Part shown: piece by piece, positions 12,501 through 23,300 of the stretch
Numbering within the stretch: position 1 is the first letter of the stretch
Layout of the letters: each line of letters starts with the position of its first letter
DNA from: Tigriopus japonicus
Taxonomy: Eukaryota; Arthropoda; Copepoda; Harpacticoida; Harpacticidae
DNA length: 64,000 nucleotides
Direction of reading: 5' to 3'
NCBI GenBank assembly: GCA_010645155.1
Contig: JAAGOF010000055.1
Location: 189,861 to 253,860 of the forward strand
The notes under the pieces: model-generated
The model's database searches: none
Told to the model about the DNA's origin: nothing
Seen by the model: only the letters and a program-made list of their open reading frames with translations
Position numbers and translations under genes: made by a program

Positions 12501-15500
12501 ACGCTAACGTCGTTGTACGCACGTATAGCAAAGCTTAAACCACTCACGAAGCCCTCCCTCTGGTTCTTGGAAGTTCGGTATTCGCCACATTGGCTTCATC
12601 CGTAGCGGGGAGTTTTCGGGCCTGCTGAATATGACTTCGGATTGCTGCTGCAGTTCTGGACTTACCTAAGGCTCGGGCCAAAATCGTTACCTGATTTGAA
12701 CTCAAAATGATAATCAGAACACTGGCAAATTGGCTCAAATCTCCAGGCATTTTTGATGATCGAAAACCATGGCATTGTGAAACATCAATGAACTATGATG
12801 CTTCACTTATTTGGAACACCTACACTACAATGCTCTATTTTTTACCAACGCATTTGATCATCATGATTCATTCTCCGGGTTTGAGTTCTTTATTGAAACA
12901 TAATCGTATCAGATGACCGAACTGGCACAAACTCGTTTACTGACTGCATTCAGACTGCCACTGAAAATGACGTATCGTTGGAGACGTATGGAGTTCCTTA
13001 AAAAGAGATATCCTAGAATAATAGCACACGAACTTGAGGATAAGCCGGTGCCCGATAACCCCTGAAAGATTGGCTAAAGATAGCTTGATTTGTTTTGATA
13101 CATCACAATTTTTATGTTCATAATGCTCATGAGTCAATGTGGGAATCATCAATGACCTCTGATCTTTTATTACAGGACTCTGGTATCGCTGGGAACCATT
13201 CCCGAAAAACTTCACGTTCAAGCCTCGGATGATGCATATAAAAGGTAACAACTGCAGTTATTTTCAGCTCGGTACTTTGTTCTTACATATTCTGGGTGTA
13301 CTGGCCCGATTGCCGAGGACTGACGAGAGCGCATACATGCTCGGGGGTCTCATCTCTCAACTTCGTGCACCTAGTGTCTTGGCTTGACTTGAAGATCTAT
13401 GTGTGCTTGTGTATGCACGGCAACACAGTTGGGAGAAGAGGCTTTATTACAGCTACTGCAATGGTGTTCATGTTTGGTTGCTAGAACAAAGACACGACTA
13501 CGATTGTGGGCAAGTTAAATGTCATCCAGGAGTGGATTTGTGCCTCCACAGGGCATTGTTACTTAAGGGGAATATGTTTGTTTTTTACTTCTTTGAAGTA
13601 CCTACAAGAAGTTTGGACTGATTCCAAATCGAGAGCTTGGTCAATTCTTTATAGGCATTTCATTTCTTTATCACATCACAAACAACATCAGTTTGTTGAC
13701 CGGCTTAGGGAAAGTTGTGTGTTATGTAACCTTTATTGCGTTTAAGAAGTCCCACAATAAGGAGGAAGGAACCAACATGATCAGTGAGAATATTCTAAGG
13801 CTTCCGTTCTTTTGCTTCAAGAATACAAGACCTTGTCGATTTCGATAGCTGACCGATGTTTTGAGACATAAGTTGGTCAATCAAAAATAAACAAGTTTCT
13901 CAAGTATATAGAACTAATGCTTAGCGAAGGCGATGCGGCTGGCTCGGTCTAGTTATCTCATTTTTATTTTATTTTTTGGATGGGCCTAGTAGAGTCAATA
14001 GCAAACACTTGTTTGTTCACTTGTTAGCTTCTCAGCTTCTAGCTTGTCGTTATCACCTGTATCATTGTGACACCTTCGAGTCATTTGCCTTCCTTCACGA
14101 ATTTCTCAACATTTATGATGGCATCATGAATTCATGAACAATATTTATGCTTTCAGGTTCGGTCAAAAGATGATTGAAGCAAACGAGGAAAAAAATAAGC
14201 GTACGACGCAACTGTTGGAACAGAATTGTGGCAAGGGATTGGTGGCCTCCAGAGCTAAGTTTGTCAGAAAGTCCCGCCCACATCTACCTGTACCCTCAAA
14301 CAAACTCTCGCCACATCCTCGGCTTCGAGACCCTGGAGGTGGGTCGAACCTGCCCCAGAGGACCCGTTCTCCGACCATCATGCACTCCTCCTCAAACACG
14401 TCGTCGTCGAATGCGTCGGCTCCATCCCGGGCTGTCGCTCCTAATGCGTCGTCTTCGTCTTCTTCTTCTTCCTCGTCCTCATCTTTCCTGAGCGAAACTC
14501 ATCCGATGCTGAACCGAAGTCCGAAAGGACGCTCGACAATGAACTTTAAGCCCCATTCAGAAATCATGAAAAGACCTCTCAAGGAACGAATTATTCATTT
14601 ATTGGCTGTGAGACCCTACAAGAAACCCGAACTATTGTCCCGAGTGACACGAGGTGAGTGAGACCTTTTTCCCTCCTTGGAATTGATTTTTAAGGAGGTG
14701 CCTCACTGCTTTCCCAAGGCTTCTTTGCTCTGGAAGATCCAACGACTGACACTGAATGAAGCCTTCAGGATGAGAGCTATTTTAATATTGTAGAATGTAG
14801 AAAACCTGTTCTTCCTCCGAGTGTGTGACGCTTATAGCGTCCGTCCGTGTTTCTGAGCAATCTGTCCACTAAGGCAAATAACCACAATTTGTGAACTAGC
14901 ACCGAGGTCCCTTCCCTAATCGCTAATGAAAGTCGCCACTTTCTCTCTTCCAGATGGTATTCGGGATAAGGACAAGAAGCACATCACCATGATATTGAAA
15001 CAAGTGTCATACATGAAGGATAACTCCTACTTCTTGCTCCGACACATATGGAATGACGTTTCCGAGGACTGGCCATTCTACTCTGAACAAGAGCGCCAAG
15101 CCTTCCGTCGCCGAAAACCCCAAAACCTCACACCACCCTTCTCGGATGGCTCTACTTCGAGTTCAGGCCACTCCCCTTCCTCCACCCACGCTGCCTCACC
15201 GCCGAGCTCAATTAGTCCCAACGGCACGGGTAGTCCCCGAGGTCGCAAGCGAGGGCCTGCTTTCTACGAAGACATTGCTGCCAAAAAGAGACGCGTGTCT
15301 AAGTACGTTCGACCCGCTGATGAGCGGAACAGCAGTCCGCAAAAAACGGCCAGTCCTTTCCGGAATCACCACCAACACCCTCAGCAAACGACCATCCTTG
15401 GGGGAGGCGAAGACCGTGGAGAGGGCCTTAACGACGAAAACGAATCTGTGATGACTAACTATTATGGCGGTGATGGTGGTGGTGCAAACAAGCAAAACAT

Positions 15501-16200
15501 GCCCCCTTGGGATGAGTACACGCCCAACTCGAGTCCCGAGCTCAACAAGAGCCCTTCGCCGTCTCCATCTCCGATGATGGAATCTGCTCCTGTGAGGCAG
15601 CAACCCTCCAATCCTCCAACCTCTGCCCCTGCCCCTAACAACCCTCCCCCTCCCGCTCCAACTAACAACACCCCTTCAGCTCCTCCACGTCTTTCTCCCA
15701 CGAAGGACGAGAAGAAGGTTCCTAGCTTTGTGAAGGAGTTCACCAAAGTGGTCTCGCAAAAACAAAGACGGGCTTACAAGAAAGAGTTCGATGTTGACTA
15801 CCAGACCTACACGAAGTTGCATTCGCAGTTGAGCGAAGTGAGGCCCAAATTTGCAGCTTTGGAGTCTCAGCTGAATCAGGAAAATCGGGAGTCCGAGGCA
15901 CGACGTGTAAGTAGAAATCAAGAAAGTACATATCCAAGTGTGAAGAAGTGATGTGCAGAAGTCTGACTCATGTACTAATATCTTGTAACATCAATTTTTG
16001 ACATGCATTTTTTGTTTTAATTGCAGCGCTTAGAATCAAAAATCTTGGAGGAATATAAAGAGTTCAAGAGGATGAAGAATTACTTCGGTTATCTACACAC
16101 CAAACTGGCGCATATCAGGAAATTGGTCAATGAGTACGATCAGACTGCAGCCACCAAGAAAAATGCCACTCCAGTTGCTATAGTGCCTCAGGTCTCTTAG
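3522..16200 (+). CDS. ELL: RNA polymerase II elongation factor ELL, complete, seven exons
   Basis: Exons: 3522-3647, 4062-4154, 9133-9251, 13176-13244, 14157-14653, 14954-15906 and 16027-16200. All introns are GT-AG. The sum is 2031 nt, a 676-residue protein plus stop, and every phase joins. Seen: residues 1-42 begin MAVLVGGQTWGLS and contain VKLTDSSLRALENY, the opening of the ELL N-terminal domain. That domain continues through exons 2-5 and into exon 6 (ERIIHLLAVRPYKKPELL, then KDNSYFLL and DWPFYSEQER). A Ser/Pro-rich linker with basic clusters (RGRKRGP, KKRRV, residues about 395-415) could be nuclear localisation signals. Residues about 558-660 form the occludin-homology (OCEL) domain, split by the last intron. 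Known: ELL suppresses Pol II pausing, works in the super elongation and little elongation complexes in the nucleus, and its OCEL domain contacts partner proteins. The ATG at 3522 is chosen because family proteins start here and no upstream in-frame ATG exists. Confidence 0.93.
4155..9132 (+). other. ELL: ELL intron 2 (about 5 kb)
   Basis: The donor is GTAAGA at 4155 and the acceptor is a pyrimidine-rich tract ending in TTTTAG at 9132. No exon or known element is recognised inside. The notable content is a hairpin at 7721-7779 (separate entry). The many short open frames on both strands look like chance frames. Confidence 0.7.
7721..7779. repeat. Strong intronic hairpin (15-bp perfect stem plus extension)
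   Basis: Arms 7733-7747 and 7760-7774 (AGCAGTAGGAGCAGC and its exact complement) enclose a 12-nt loop. After a bulge on the left arm, AAGAC (7721-7725) can pair with GTCTT (7775-7779). It lies in ELL intron 2 and can fold on either strand. It is shorter than most microRNA precursors, so its function is unknown. Confidence 0.6.
9252..13175 (+). other. ELL: ELL intron 3 (about 3.9 kb)
   Basis: The donor is GTAAGA and the acceptor is TTACAG before 13176. The interior contains minus-strand frames at 9554-9850 and 10358-10546 that look somewhat protein-like (separate entry). No other gene or repeat family is recognised. Confidence 0.6.
9554..9850 (-). pseudogene. Possible antisense nested exon or gene remnant in ELL intron 3
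   Basis: A minus-strand frame of about 98 codons ends in TAG. It reads GCYLETIHFLIRKITPIVTIFVGVA near its start, a partly hydrophobic stretch that could be a membrane segment, followed by a hydrophilic tail ending NTQRRQN. A separate minus-strand frame at 10358-10546 is Cys-rich (SIFCCSRPF, NLCCKQ). Together they faintly recall the Cys-rich loop and last membrane segment of tetraspanins, but the CCG motif is absent. No clean splice path joining the two was found. This may be a decayed gene or a chance frame, and no function is assigned. Confidence 0.2.
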
Positions 16201-18720
16201 TGGGCTGATTTGGCCAATCGTCGTCAATGTTGGCCATTGAATGGTTTCCAATTCATCATCCATCTACTTCCATGGGGCATTGTTTTTCCTCCAGAAAAAA
16301 AGAAAAGAAAACCCGTTGATGAGATATATTTAAAAAAATACATTCAGTTCGTGTCTCCTTCCGTTTCCTGATGTGTCAAGGCACCACTGATCAAACTTTG
16401 AAGAGAAGTAAGGACCGCTGTCTACCACTGGCAGCAATGCTTCGGTGATGTTTCCCAAGGCTTCATGCTCTCTCCCTTTTAAAAGTGTCATGCCATGAAC
16501 TGCCTTTAGAAACCACGTCGCTCGCATCAGAAAAGTAGTGATTTGTGCTCCAGATATTTGGCTACAAAATGAGCTATTCGGATGTGTTTGTGTGGCCTCT
16601 TGAGGCAGCAGTGTCCCTAGCAGCTTCGAAACAACTAAAGAATTGTGCATTAGTACTGGTTTTATCCCACCATCGTTCTCGATATGCCGGCATCTCGACC
16701 GAGACAGAATGCCTGGCATTTCAAGTTTATTATGCATTCATAGTTCCGGATATTGACCCTTCTGTCCATCTCATGATCGATCATCCATCCTCTGGGCAGA
16801 CCAATCCTCGACGAAGGAAAGTCTGGCAAGACTACCGATCTGTTCTCACCGTTCCACATTCTGATCGCTCAACCCTCCCAAGCTCCTTCTAACCTCAACC
16901 CCACCCTTACCACCCAATTTCGATCCCCGACCAGAAATTTAACGAAGTTAAATAACCGAACAAAACTGCAAATGATGAAGAGGTAAACGGAAGAAGCAAC
17001 TCTGCACTGTGATTCGTAACTGGACTTTCCTTCTCGACTGCAACGACCATGACTTTGACTACTACGAGAACGACGACGAAAGCAATGATGACCCGTATTA
17101 TCCTCTTTTCCCGTGCCATTAGCAATTGCAAGCAAGCCAATCACGCCATGAACTGCAACTTGAACTACGAAATGATTATCAAAGATAGCGGACGAGATAA
17201 TTACCATTTCTTCTATCAATAAACAACAACTACTGTGACGAAAACGACTTCTACTACTATCACTACAACAACAACTACTATTACCTGCATGCAACTTGAC
17301 GGACACAAAAAGTCATTTGTCAAATGTGGTCAGCCTGAATTCACAAAAAAAAATATCACGGAGGCCTTTCGCTAGCCTGGCTTACTATGTATCTGACATG
17401 CCTCTCACAAAATATGGAAAAAATCTTACTCGAATTCTCCAACCCTCTCTTTCTCATCATATCAGAGTTGATATCAATCGCCATTTGACATTCAATAAGA
17501 GACACGTCCACCCACCCAAAAACACCACCAGATTTACACCCTTCTTTTCTGTCCACCACTACCTACCCGCAATTTCAGGTTAGCAATTGTTCTCGTTTTC
17601 GTTTCCCTAACAAAAATACAATACATTCTTGATCTTAAACACCATGCCCTTGATAATAATAACGACAATAAAAATAACAGTCCCAAATCTCGTTGTGAGA
17701 CTAGCTAAAGCACTACCCAAAAACCTCCCAATATCCCTTGATTTTTTTTCTTAATTTTAAAACGTTATCTGTTTTTGATCGCTCGAGAAAGTTTGACCAT
17801 TACGCATTGGGGAGGGGTCTTTTCTTTCATAATTGTACTTGTTACCAACGACCTCATCCACCTAATAGTTTGACTTTCGCCTATTCCATCGCCCCTTTAA
17901 CCCCACCCAATGAAGATCAAATGTTACTTGCTCTTGATCAAATTCCTGCCACTTTGGAACACTTGGCGACCTTATTCAAAAGCAAAAAACCACACCCCCA
18001 TCTTCATCGTTATTATTATCTTTATCACCGTCGTCGTTGTTGTTATTATTATCATCATCATTACCCTTATTAACAGCAACGTCATCTTTTCTTTTCTCTG
18101 GTCCCTCTCACGGATTCTCCTTGCTCGTGTCAAATGATCTTACTCTAAGAGATCATCCTTAATTTCCAACCGAACCCACGGATATCCTGTGGTTCACTTT
18201 ATCTTTTTCAATGCCCGCCGTTCTTCAGTTTTTGAAATGGGCAAATGTTCAGAGGATTTCAACTTCATTATATTGCATTTATTGTATGGCTACAAGCAAG
18301 AAAGCAAATGAGCAGATAAAAAAACCTAAAAAAATAAATACAATCTGCCAGACCTATATCATAATCGAAGGTGATCACTCACCGCCTAGATCACTTTCTT
18401 TGGACCAAATTATAAATACATAGTAGGGATGTGAAATCTAGACTTGGGCAAGTTTTTTCACGGGAGATTGCGAGGTAGGGTTACCTGATTGGAGAATTGT
18501 TATTAGCAACCGCATTTTGAGTTTAATTTGCAATCCTGCTCAGAACTCGCCAAAGTAAGGGACGCCTTTCGGTGCCCTTAATTAAAAAAAACCGGTTTTC
18601 GAAGATTGGTAGACAGAGGAGAATACTAAAGAAGCTCATGGGAAAGACGCGTCAACAGTACTGATGGAAAAAGCCAATCTTTCTCACGCGAGGTTGCTAG
18701 CTTTAGGTTTGCCATCACCC

Positions 18721-18800
18721 CATATATATCAATCAATAAGTTTATTGCGATGTCTAAACATCAACTTCACAGAAATATAAAGAATGGTATGGGTGAAGGG
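18721..18800 (-). repeat. 3'-end fragment of a non-LTR retroelement
   Basis: Read on the minus strand, this piece matches the 3' end of the retroelement at 33651-33735. Both contain a (C)CCATACCA-type stretch, then a tail of the form ACAT(C/T)GCAATAAA(C/T)TT(A/C)TTGAT. It is a short 5'-truncated remnant, as expected for LINE-type insertion, and has no coding capacity. Confidence 0.45.
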
Positions 18801-18824
18801 AATCTCCACATTGCATGCATAGAG

Positions 18825-18945
18825 GTTGTGAACAATTCCAAATCTAGTGAAATCTAGCCCTTTTCTCCTCATATCTGTGCTGGTCAGCTAGGCCGAAGTG
18901 CAGAGGAACAGTAGGTTAGCCAAAATGAGAAGATAAGCAAGTGCT
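18825..18945 (+). repeat. Dispersed repeat, copy 1
   Basis: This resembles, in inverted orientation, 33895-34014. Shared blocks include GTGAACAATTCCA, ATCTAGCCCTT, ATCTGTGC, CTAGGCC, AGTGCAGAG and AATGAGAAGATAA. By eye the identity is roughly 80 percent. No coding frame or terminal repeats are visible, so the class is unknown. Confidence 0.55.
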
Positions 18946-20128
18946 TGGTGGGGGGGTTTGTTAAACCTAGTCAAGAAATATATTCGTATAAATCTCTAAA
19001 GACAGTTACGTCAAGTGACTTTACTTAAAGCTAATGTTCTGGTTAGGATGATATACTTTTGCATACTTAAGATGACAATTGTAAAATGAGTATCAATATG
19101 TGACCAATATGTGATTGACTTTGAGCTTTTACCTCCCTTTTGTTTGTCTCCACTTATGGGGGGAAATTGTAACACCGATATATTTAGTTCACATTCTCTA
19201 TTGGCACTGATCCGTTTGACTAGTGTGGTATTCCTTTTTATTGCACATTAGGTAGTGATCGCTTCTAGAGCCTGCCAAAGCATTTCCTTTAGCCTCTTTG
19301 AGTCTTCGGGAATAGAGTTTATCAGTCAGCTTCTCCAAAAATGGGTCGGAAACTCCTCTATCATGGTTGGTATTTGGCGGGGGATAAGATTGTCCAAAAG
19401 GATGAGACGGCATCCCGAGAAGTATGATCCCAGCTCCAAGGAGGACAGGCGGTAGGGAACAAGGTTTTTAAGCCAGATCTCTATTGGGTAAGTTTTGGTT
19501 AAAAAGTGAACTATTCACTATTGGTTCGCCCCAGAAAACATCAGTCAAATTTCTTGGGCCTTAACCCAAAAGTGGCTGCCGACTTATGGCGTAGAGAATC
19601 TGTTAATCATAATAAAGTTCAAGTCTATAAATACCGAAATTTGTCTTTGGAATCGGTTTGTATAACGACGATGTTAATCTCGTAGATGAAGGATTCTCAC
19701 TCCAGATCCTTTTCCTTTTCTCTTATTTAATGCAGCAAAGCTTTTCGGGTTTTGACGTTTTGATTGGTCTTTGCTTGCTTGCGAGCTGTCCATTTTAAAT
19801 CTAGCCACTATTTGGCAGGTTTCTCTTTTAAAGTGGTCATTTTTTGTGAGTTATTTTGCATCAAATCTTTTACATTTATCTTTATCATTGCACAAAATAG
19901 CTAGTCGAATAGAATTTTCACCACAACCTAAAACTTGACTTTATTGTCTTTTGCCTCATTGTCATTTTGCAAGTTTTCTATATGTCTTCAAATTTCTCTA
20001 TGAAGCTTTTGTAAAGGCTTATCGATTAATCAAGGAATAAAAATTCCATTAAGCATCCATAGAAACGGTTAGAGACGTACATGCAGTGTAATAAACATTC
20101 TTTAATCTTCGTTTTTTTCATTCTCAAT

Positions 20129-20134
20129 TTTATT
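20129..20134 (-). terminator. ATAD2: Polyadenylation signal for ATAD2
   Basis: AATAAA on the minus strand, about 180 nt downstream of the ATAD2 stop codon. It is the first canonical signal I see after the stop. Confidence 0.45.
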
Positions 20135-20316
20135 GGGATAATCTTGGCAGTGGTTCGTAGTCAGTTTAGTATATTTAGCCTGTCAGAGGGAGTAAGGAAA
20201 AATTATGAAAACGAAGACAAAAAGTCATACATGAACGCCTTTCTAAAGTAAACGTCAGAGAGGGAGAGCGATGCGATACAAGTATTATTTCTACTTTTCA
20301 TCGACAGATTGGCTAA

Positions 20317-23300
20317 TTAAGCTTTGAAGCTTATAACTCGTTTCTCGAGGAGATGAACAAGTGATTCACGGTCCTCGGTTGGAGCAAAATTGTTGACCAT
20401 TTCCATTAGGATGGCGAATGCTCGCTCGAGGTCCTCGAGAACAAAGCCTTGAGTCACTTTCACCAACTCCAAATGAACTTGATGCAATTTGGTTCGGTTA
20501 ATTTTGATGACTCCTGCTCGCGCACATGAATTTGTGTTGGTCGGGGATGGTTTAGAGAGGGACAAGCAATGATTCTCGACATGATGCCCGTTACTAGGTG
20601 AGCTCCGAGATTCGTCTTTTTCATTAGCCTCAACATTGGATTGATCAAGGTGGTCTTCTCCTCCATTGGAAGTGTGACCATTGGTTTTGCTTTCCTCCAC
20701 ATGCTTGTTGTCTTCCTCTTCGGCTTCTTTGCTCTCGGTTTTCTTCCTCTTTTTCCTTCCTTGTTCAAATCCTTTGGCCCAACTACTTCTTTTCCTCGAT
20801 TTCTTCTTTCTTGGACACGCTGTGGTTGAATTCGAGGGTGTCGACTCTTCAACCTCGGTCTCTAGAGGTTTGTCCTCATGGTCATTGTCATCGGATACCT
20901 TCTTCTTTTTGATCTCTTGGCATTCTTCTTCGAAATCGGAGTCCATTTCCGCTTTGATTAGGGCGTAAGCAAAATCTTGCAGAGCCTTGGCACGATGGCA
21001 GATGATTTTGTTGGTCTCATAGTTCAAGTCATTGTTGTAAGCCAACGCATTTTGAGCTATTAAATCGATATCATCGAGAAAGTCTTGAGCACAAAAGTAT
21101 TCTTCATTGTCTAGTTTGGTGAGCATCTGGTCAAAGTCCATGGGTGTTTTGACAAAGTCAAGATAATCGTAGACCTACAACATATCAAGGGATTAGCCAA
21201 CGTTTGAGTGATATTCATATTTATGATAAGACGTGAGGCAAGCAGATTTGCAATTCTGCTGAAGTATCCTTTGCTGCACAAAACGTATTGGAATCCTTCC
21301 GTCCTGTAATTCCCACTTTGTGCAACACTTAATGAACACGCGTGCGTGAATGTTCAGAATTTCCAAACAAAATCTTTCAGAATGGCTTTCTTCGATCCCT
21401 GTTCATGTTACCAATCCTTCCAAGCCAAAAATGAGATTCTTTGAATTTGTAGAAGAAATCTAAAACTACTGGAAATTCAGAAGAATTGGCCAATACTTGG
21501 TAAATCAAGTCATTGGCCTGTTTCTCTCGATTCTCCTAAAATAACAGGAGAATTGGGCGCTTTCTGGCTTTGCAGAATTTTCAAAGGGATCAGGAAACAC
21601 GACAAAAAATGTAGCAAGTGTGGATTATTGATGGAGTGATGCGAAACGCGCTGCTAATGTTTAATGAAGATCAAACATTATCTATTAGGCGTTGACGACA
21701 ATACAGGGTCGGCGGCCCAAGTGTGTACCCCTTAGAACCATCATAAGTTTTGTATTTTTTAGATGGTTTTTTTCTTTAAATTACAAAGTAAATATCTATT
21801 TTTAACGTGTTTTTAACTTGTGACATGTCTTTTTTTACAGTTTTATATGATTAAACATATTTCCATTTTTTTAATACGCCATGACATGACCAAGAGTCGC
21901 AATAAACATTAATAATAAATAAGTCTATGAGCCTCAACTACTGGTAGATCTGAAACAGACGCTGGTTATGTATTAAAAATGCCAAAATCTACACTTGGAC
22001 CGCCGACCCTGCATTTAAAGGGACGATGCATTGTAGGAGAGATTGGTAAATGAAGAAAAAACTCACCTCTTCTGTGTCCACAGGAATTCTGAACATGAAA
22101 AACTTCTGATCGCGGTTTATTTTGGTCCAAATTTCCCTGAAAGCAGATAAAGGATTAAATGTTTGCTTCATTTACCTACTTAGATTTCGATATTTTAGCA
22201 TACCTCAAGAAGATTCGAAGTTCACGAAGCCTCGTTTCTTCTTTCTTTTTGATTTTGCGGATTTCTTTCTCAGTCAATTTCCTGGTTTCATCCACGGGTA
22301 GAACCTCGAGGGGCTCTACAATGTCTGTCTCCTTCGACACTGTAACAGGTGCAAGGGCACTCTCGAAAATGGGGTTGAAGTAAGCGTGTCTAGCCTCGGC
22401 TTCTGGATTCTGACAAACGAATATTTCTTTACGATCAGTCTTGAACAAATTGTCGAACTCTTCCTCAAAATCATCGCCTTGTTTTGACGTTTCGGCAGAG
22501 GCCAAGAACAACAAGCTCGCTTTAGGAGGAATATCACTAATCACGGAGAGGAAGGTCTCCTTCACTGAGTCAGTCATGATGCGCCATAAGCGCTCGAAAT
22601 GAGGCAGATAGAGAACCGATGGAACGGTCCTTTTAGCCTCATGGACCACATGGAGCAGAGCTTCTTCAGGAGAACGAGCGGCATTGGAATACAGGGCAGG
22701 AATGTCCAACTTATGACACGGCAGTTTTTCAAGGTAATGCAAAATGGCAGGACAAATGTAAGTGGTTAGGCCTTGACCTTTGGATCCAGTGATTAACAGT
22801 CTGGGTCGAAAGTTAAACGTAATTTGATCATCAGTTTTCTCAACACACGGCAGCAAATGTTGGACCCTGGAGCACACCTCATCGATAGTGGTCTGCAACA
22901 AAGGTTTGAGATCTCGGGGTACGGGCGATTGATGTTGATCTTGAACACGATGTGTAGAAGGCACCATTTGTTTCATGGCAGCTTTAAAATCACGATCTTC
23001 TACGAGGATTTTGCTCACATCAATGGCCAGTTTTTGATTGGTTTGGTAGACTTGCGGATATCGTCGTCGAAGAGCCAATAACGCAGCTTCGGCACAAAGA
23101 CCTTTCAAGTCAGCGCCACAATAACCAATGGTTTCATCAGCTAACACGTTAACCAGATGCTCGGGCACTTTTGGAACCCAAGACTTGGTGTGAAGGGTCA
23201 AAATCTCTTTTCGAGCATTTCTGGTGGGGAGTCCGAATCTAAGTTCTCGGTCAAATCGACCAGGTCGACGAAGAGCGGGATCGATGTTTTCGATTCGGTT

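Larger units (their letters stand above)
16201..20128. other. Convergent intergenic region between ELL and ATAD2
   Basis: This holds the presumed ELL 3' UTR (a candidate AATAAA lies at 17218-17223), low-complexity CA/AAC-rich sequence around 17-18 kb, and retroelement debris at 18721-18945. A minus-strand frame at 16330-16737 ends in a mildly protein-like segment opposite the ELL 3' UTR, but it lacks a good splice acceptor. Nothing else is supported. Confidence 0.5.

Noticed and set aside
12034..12538. Plus-strand frames in ELL intron 3 with Gln and Asn-Ser-Thr content
   Set aside because: Content comes from CAA repeats. No splice acceptor is in phase with the ELL exons, and the ELL phases close exactly without them.
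20460..20852. 130-codon minus-strand Lys/Arg-rich frame
   Set aside because: It lies entirely within the ATAD2 last exon in another frame, so it is a shadow of that gene.
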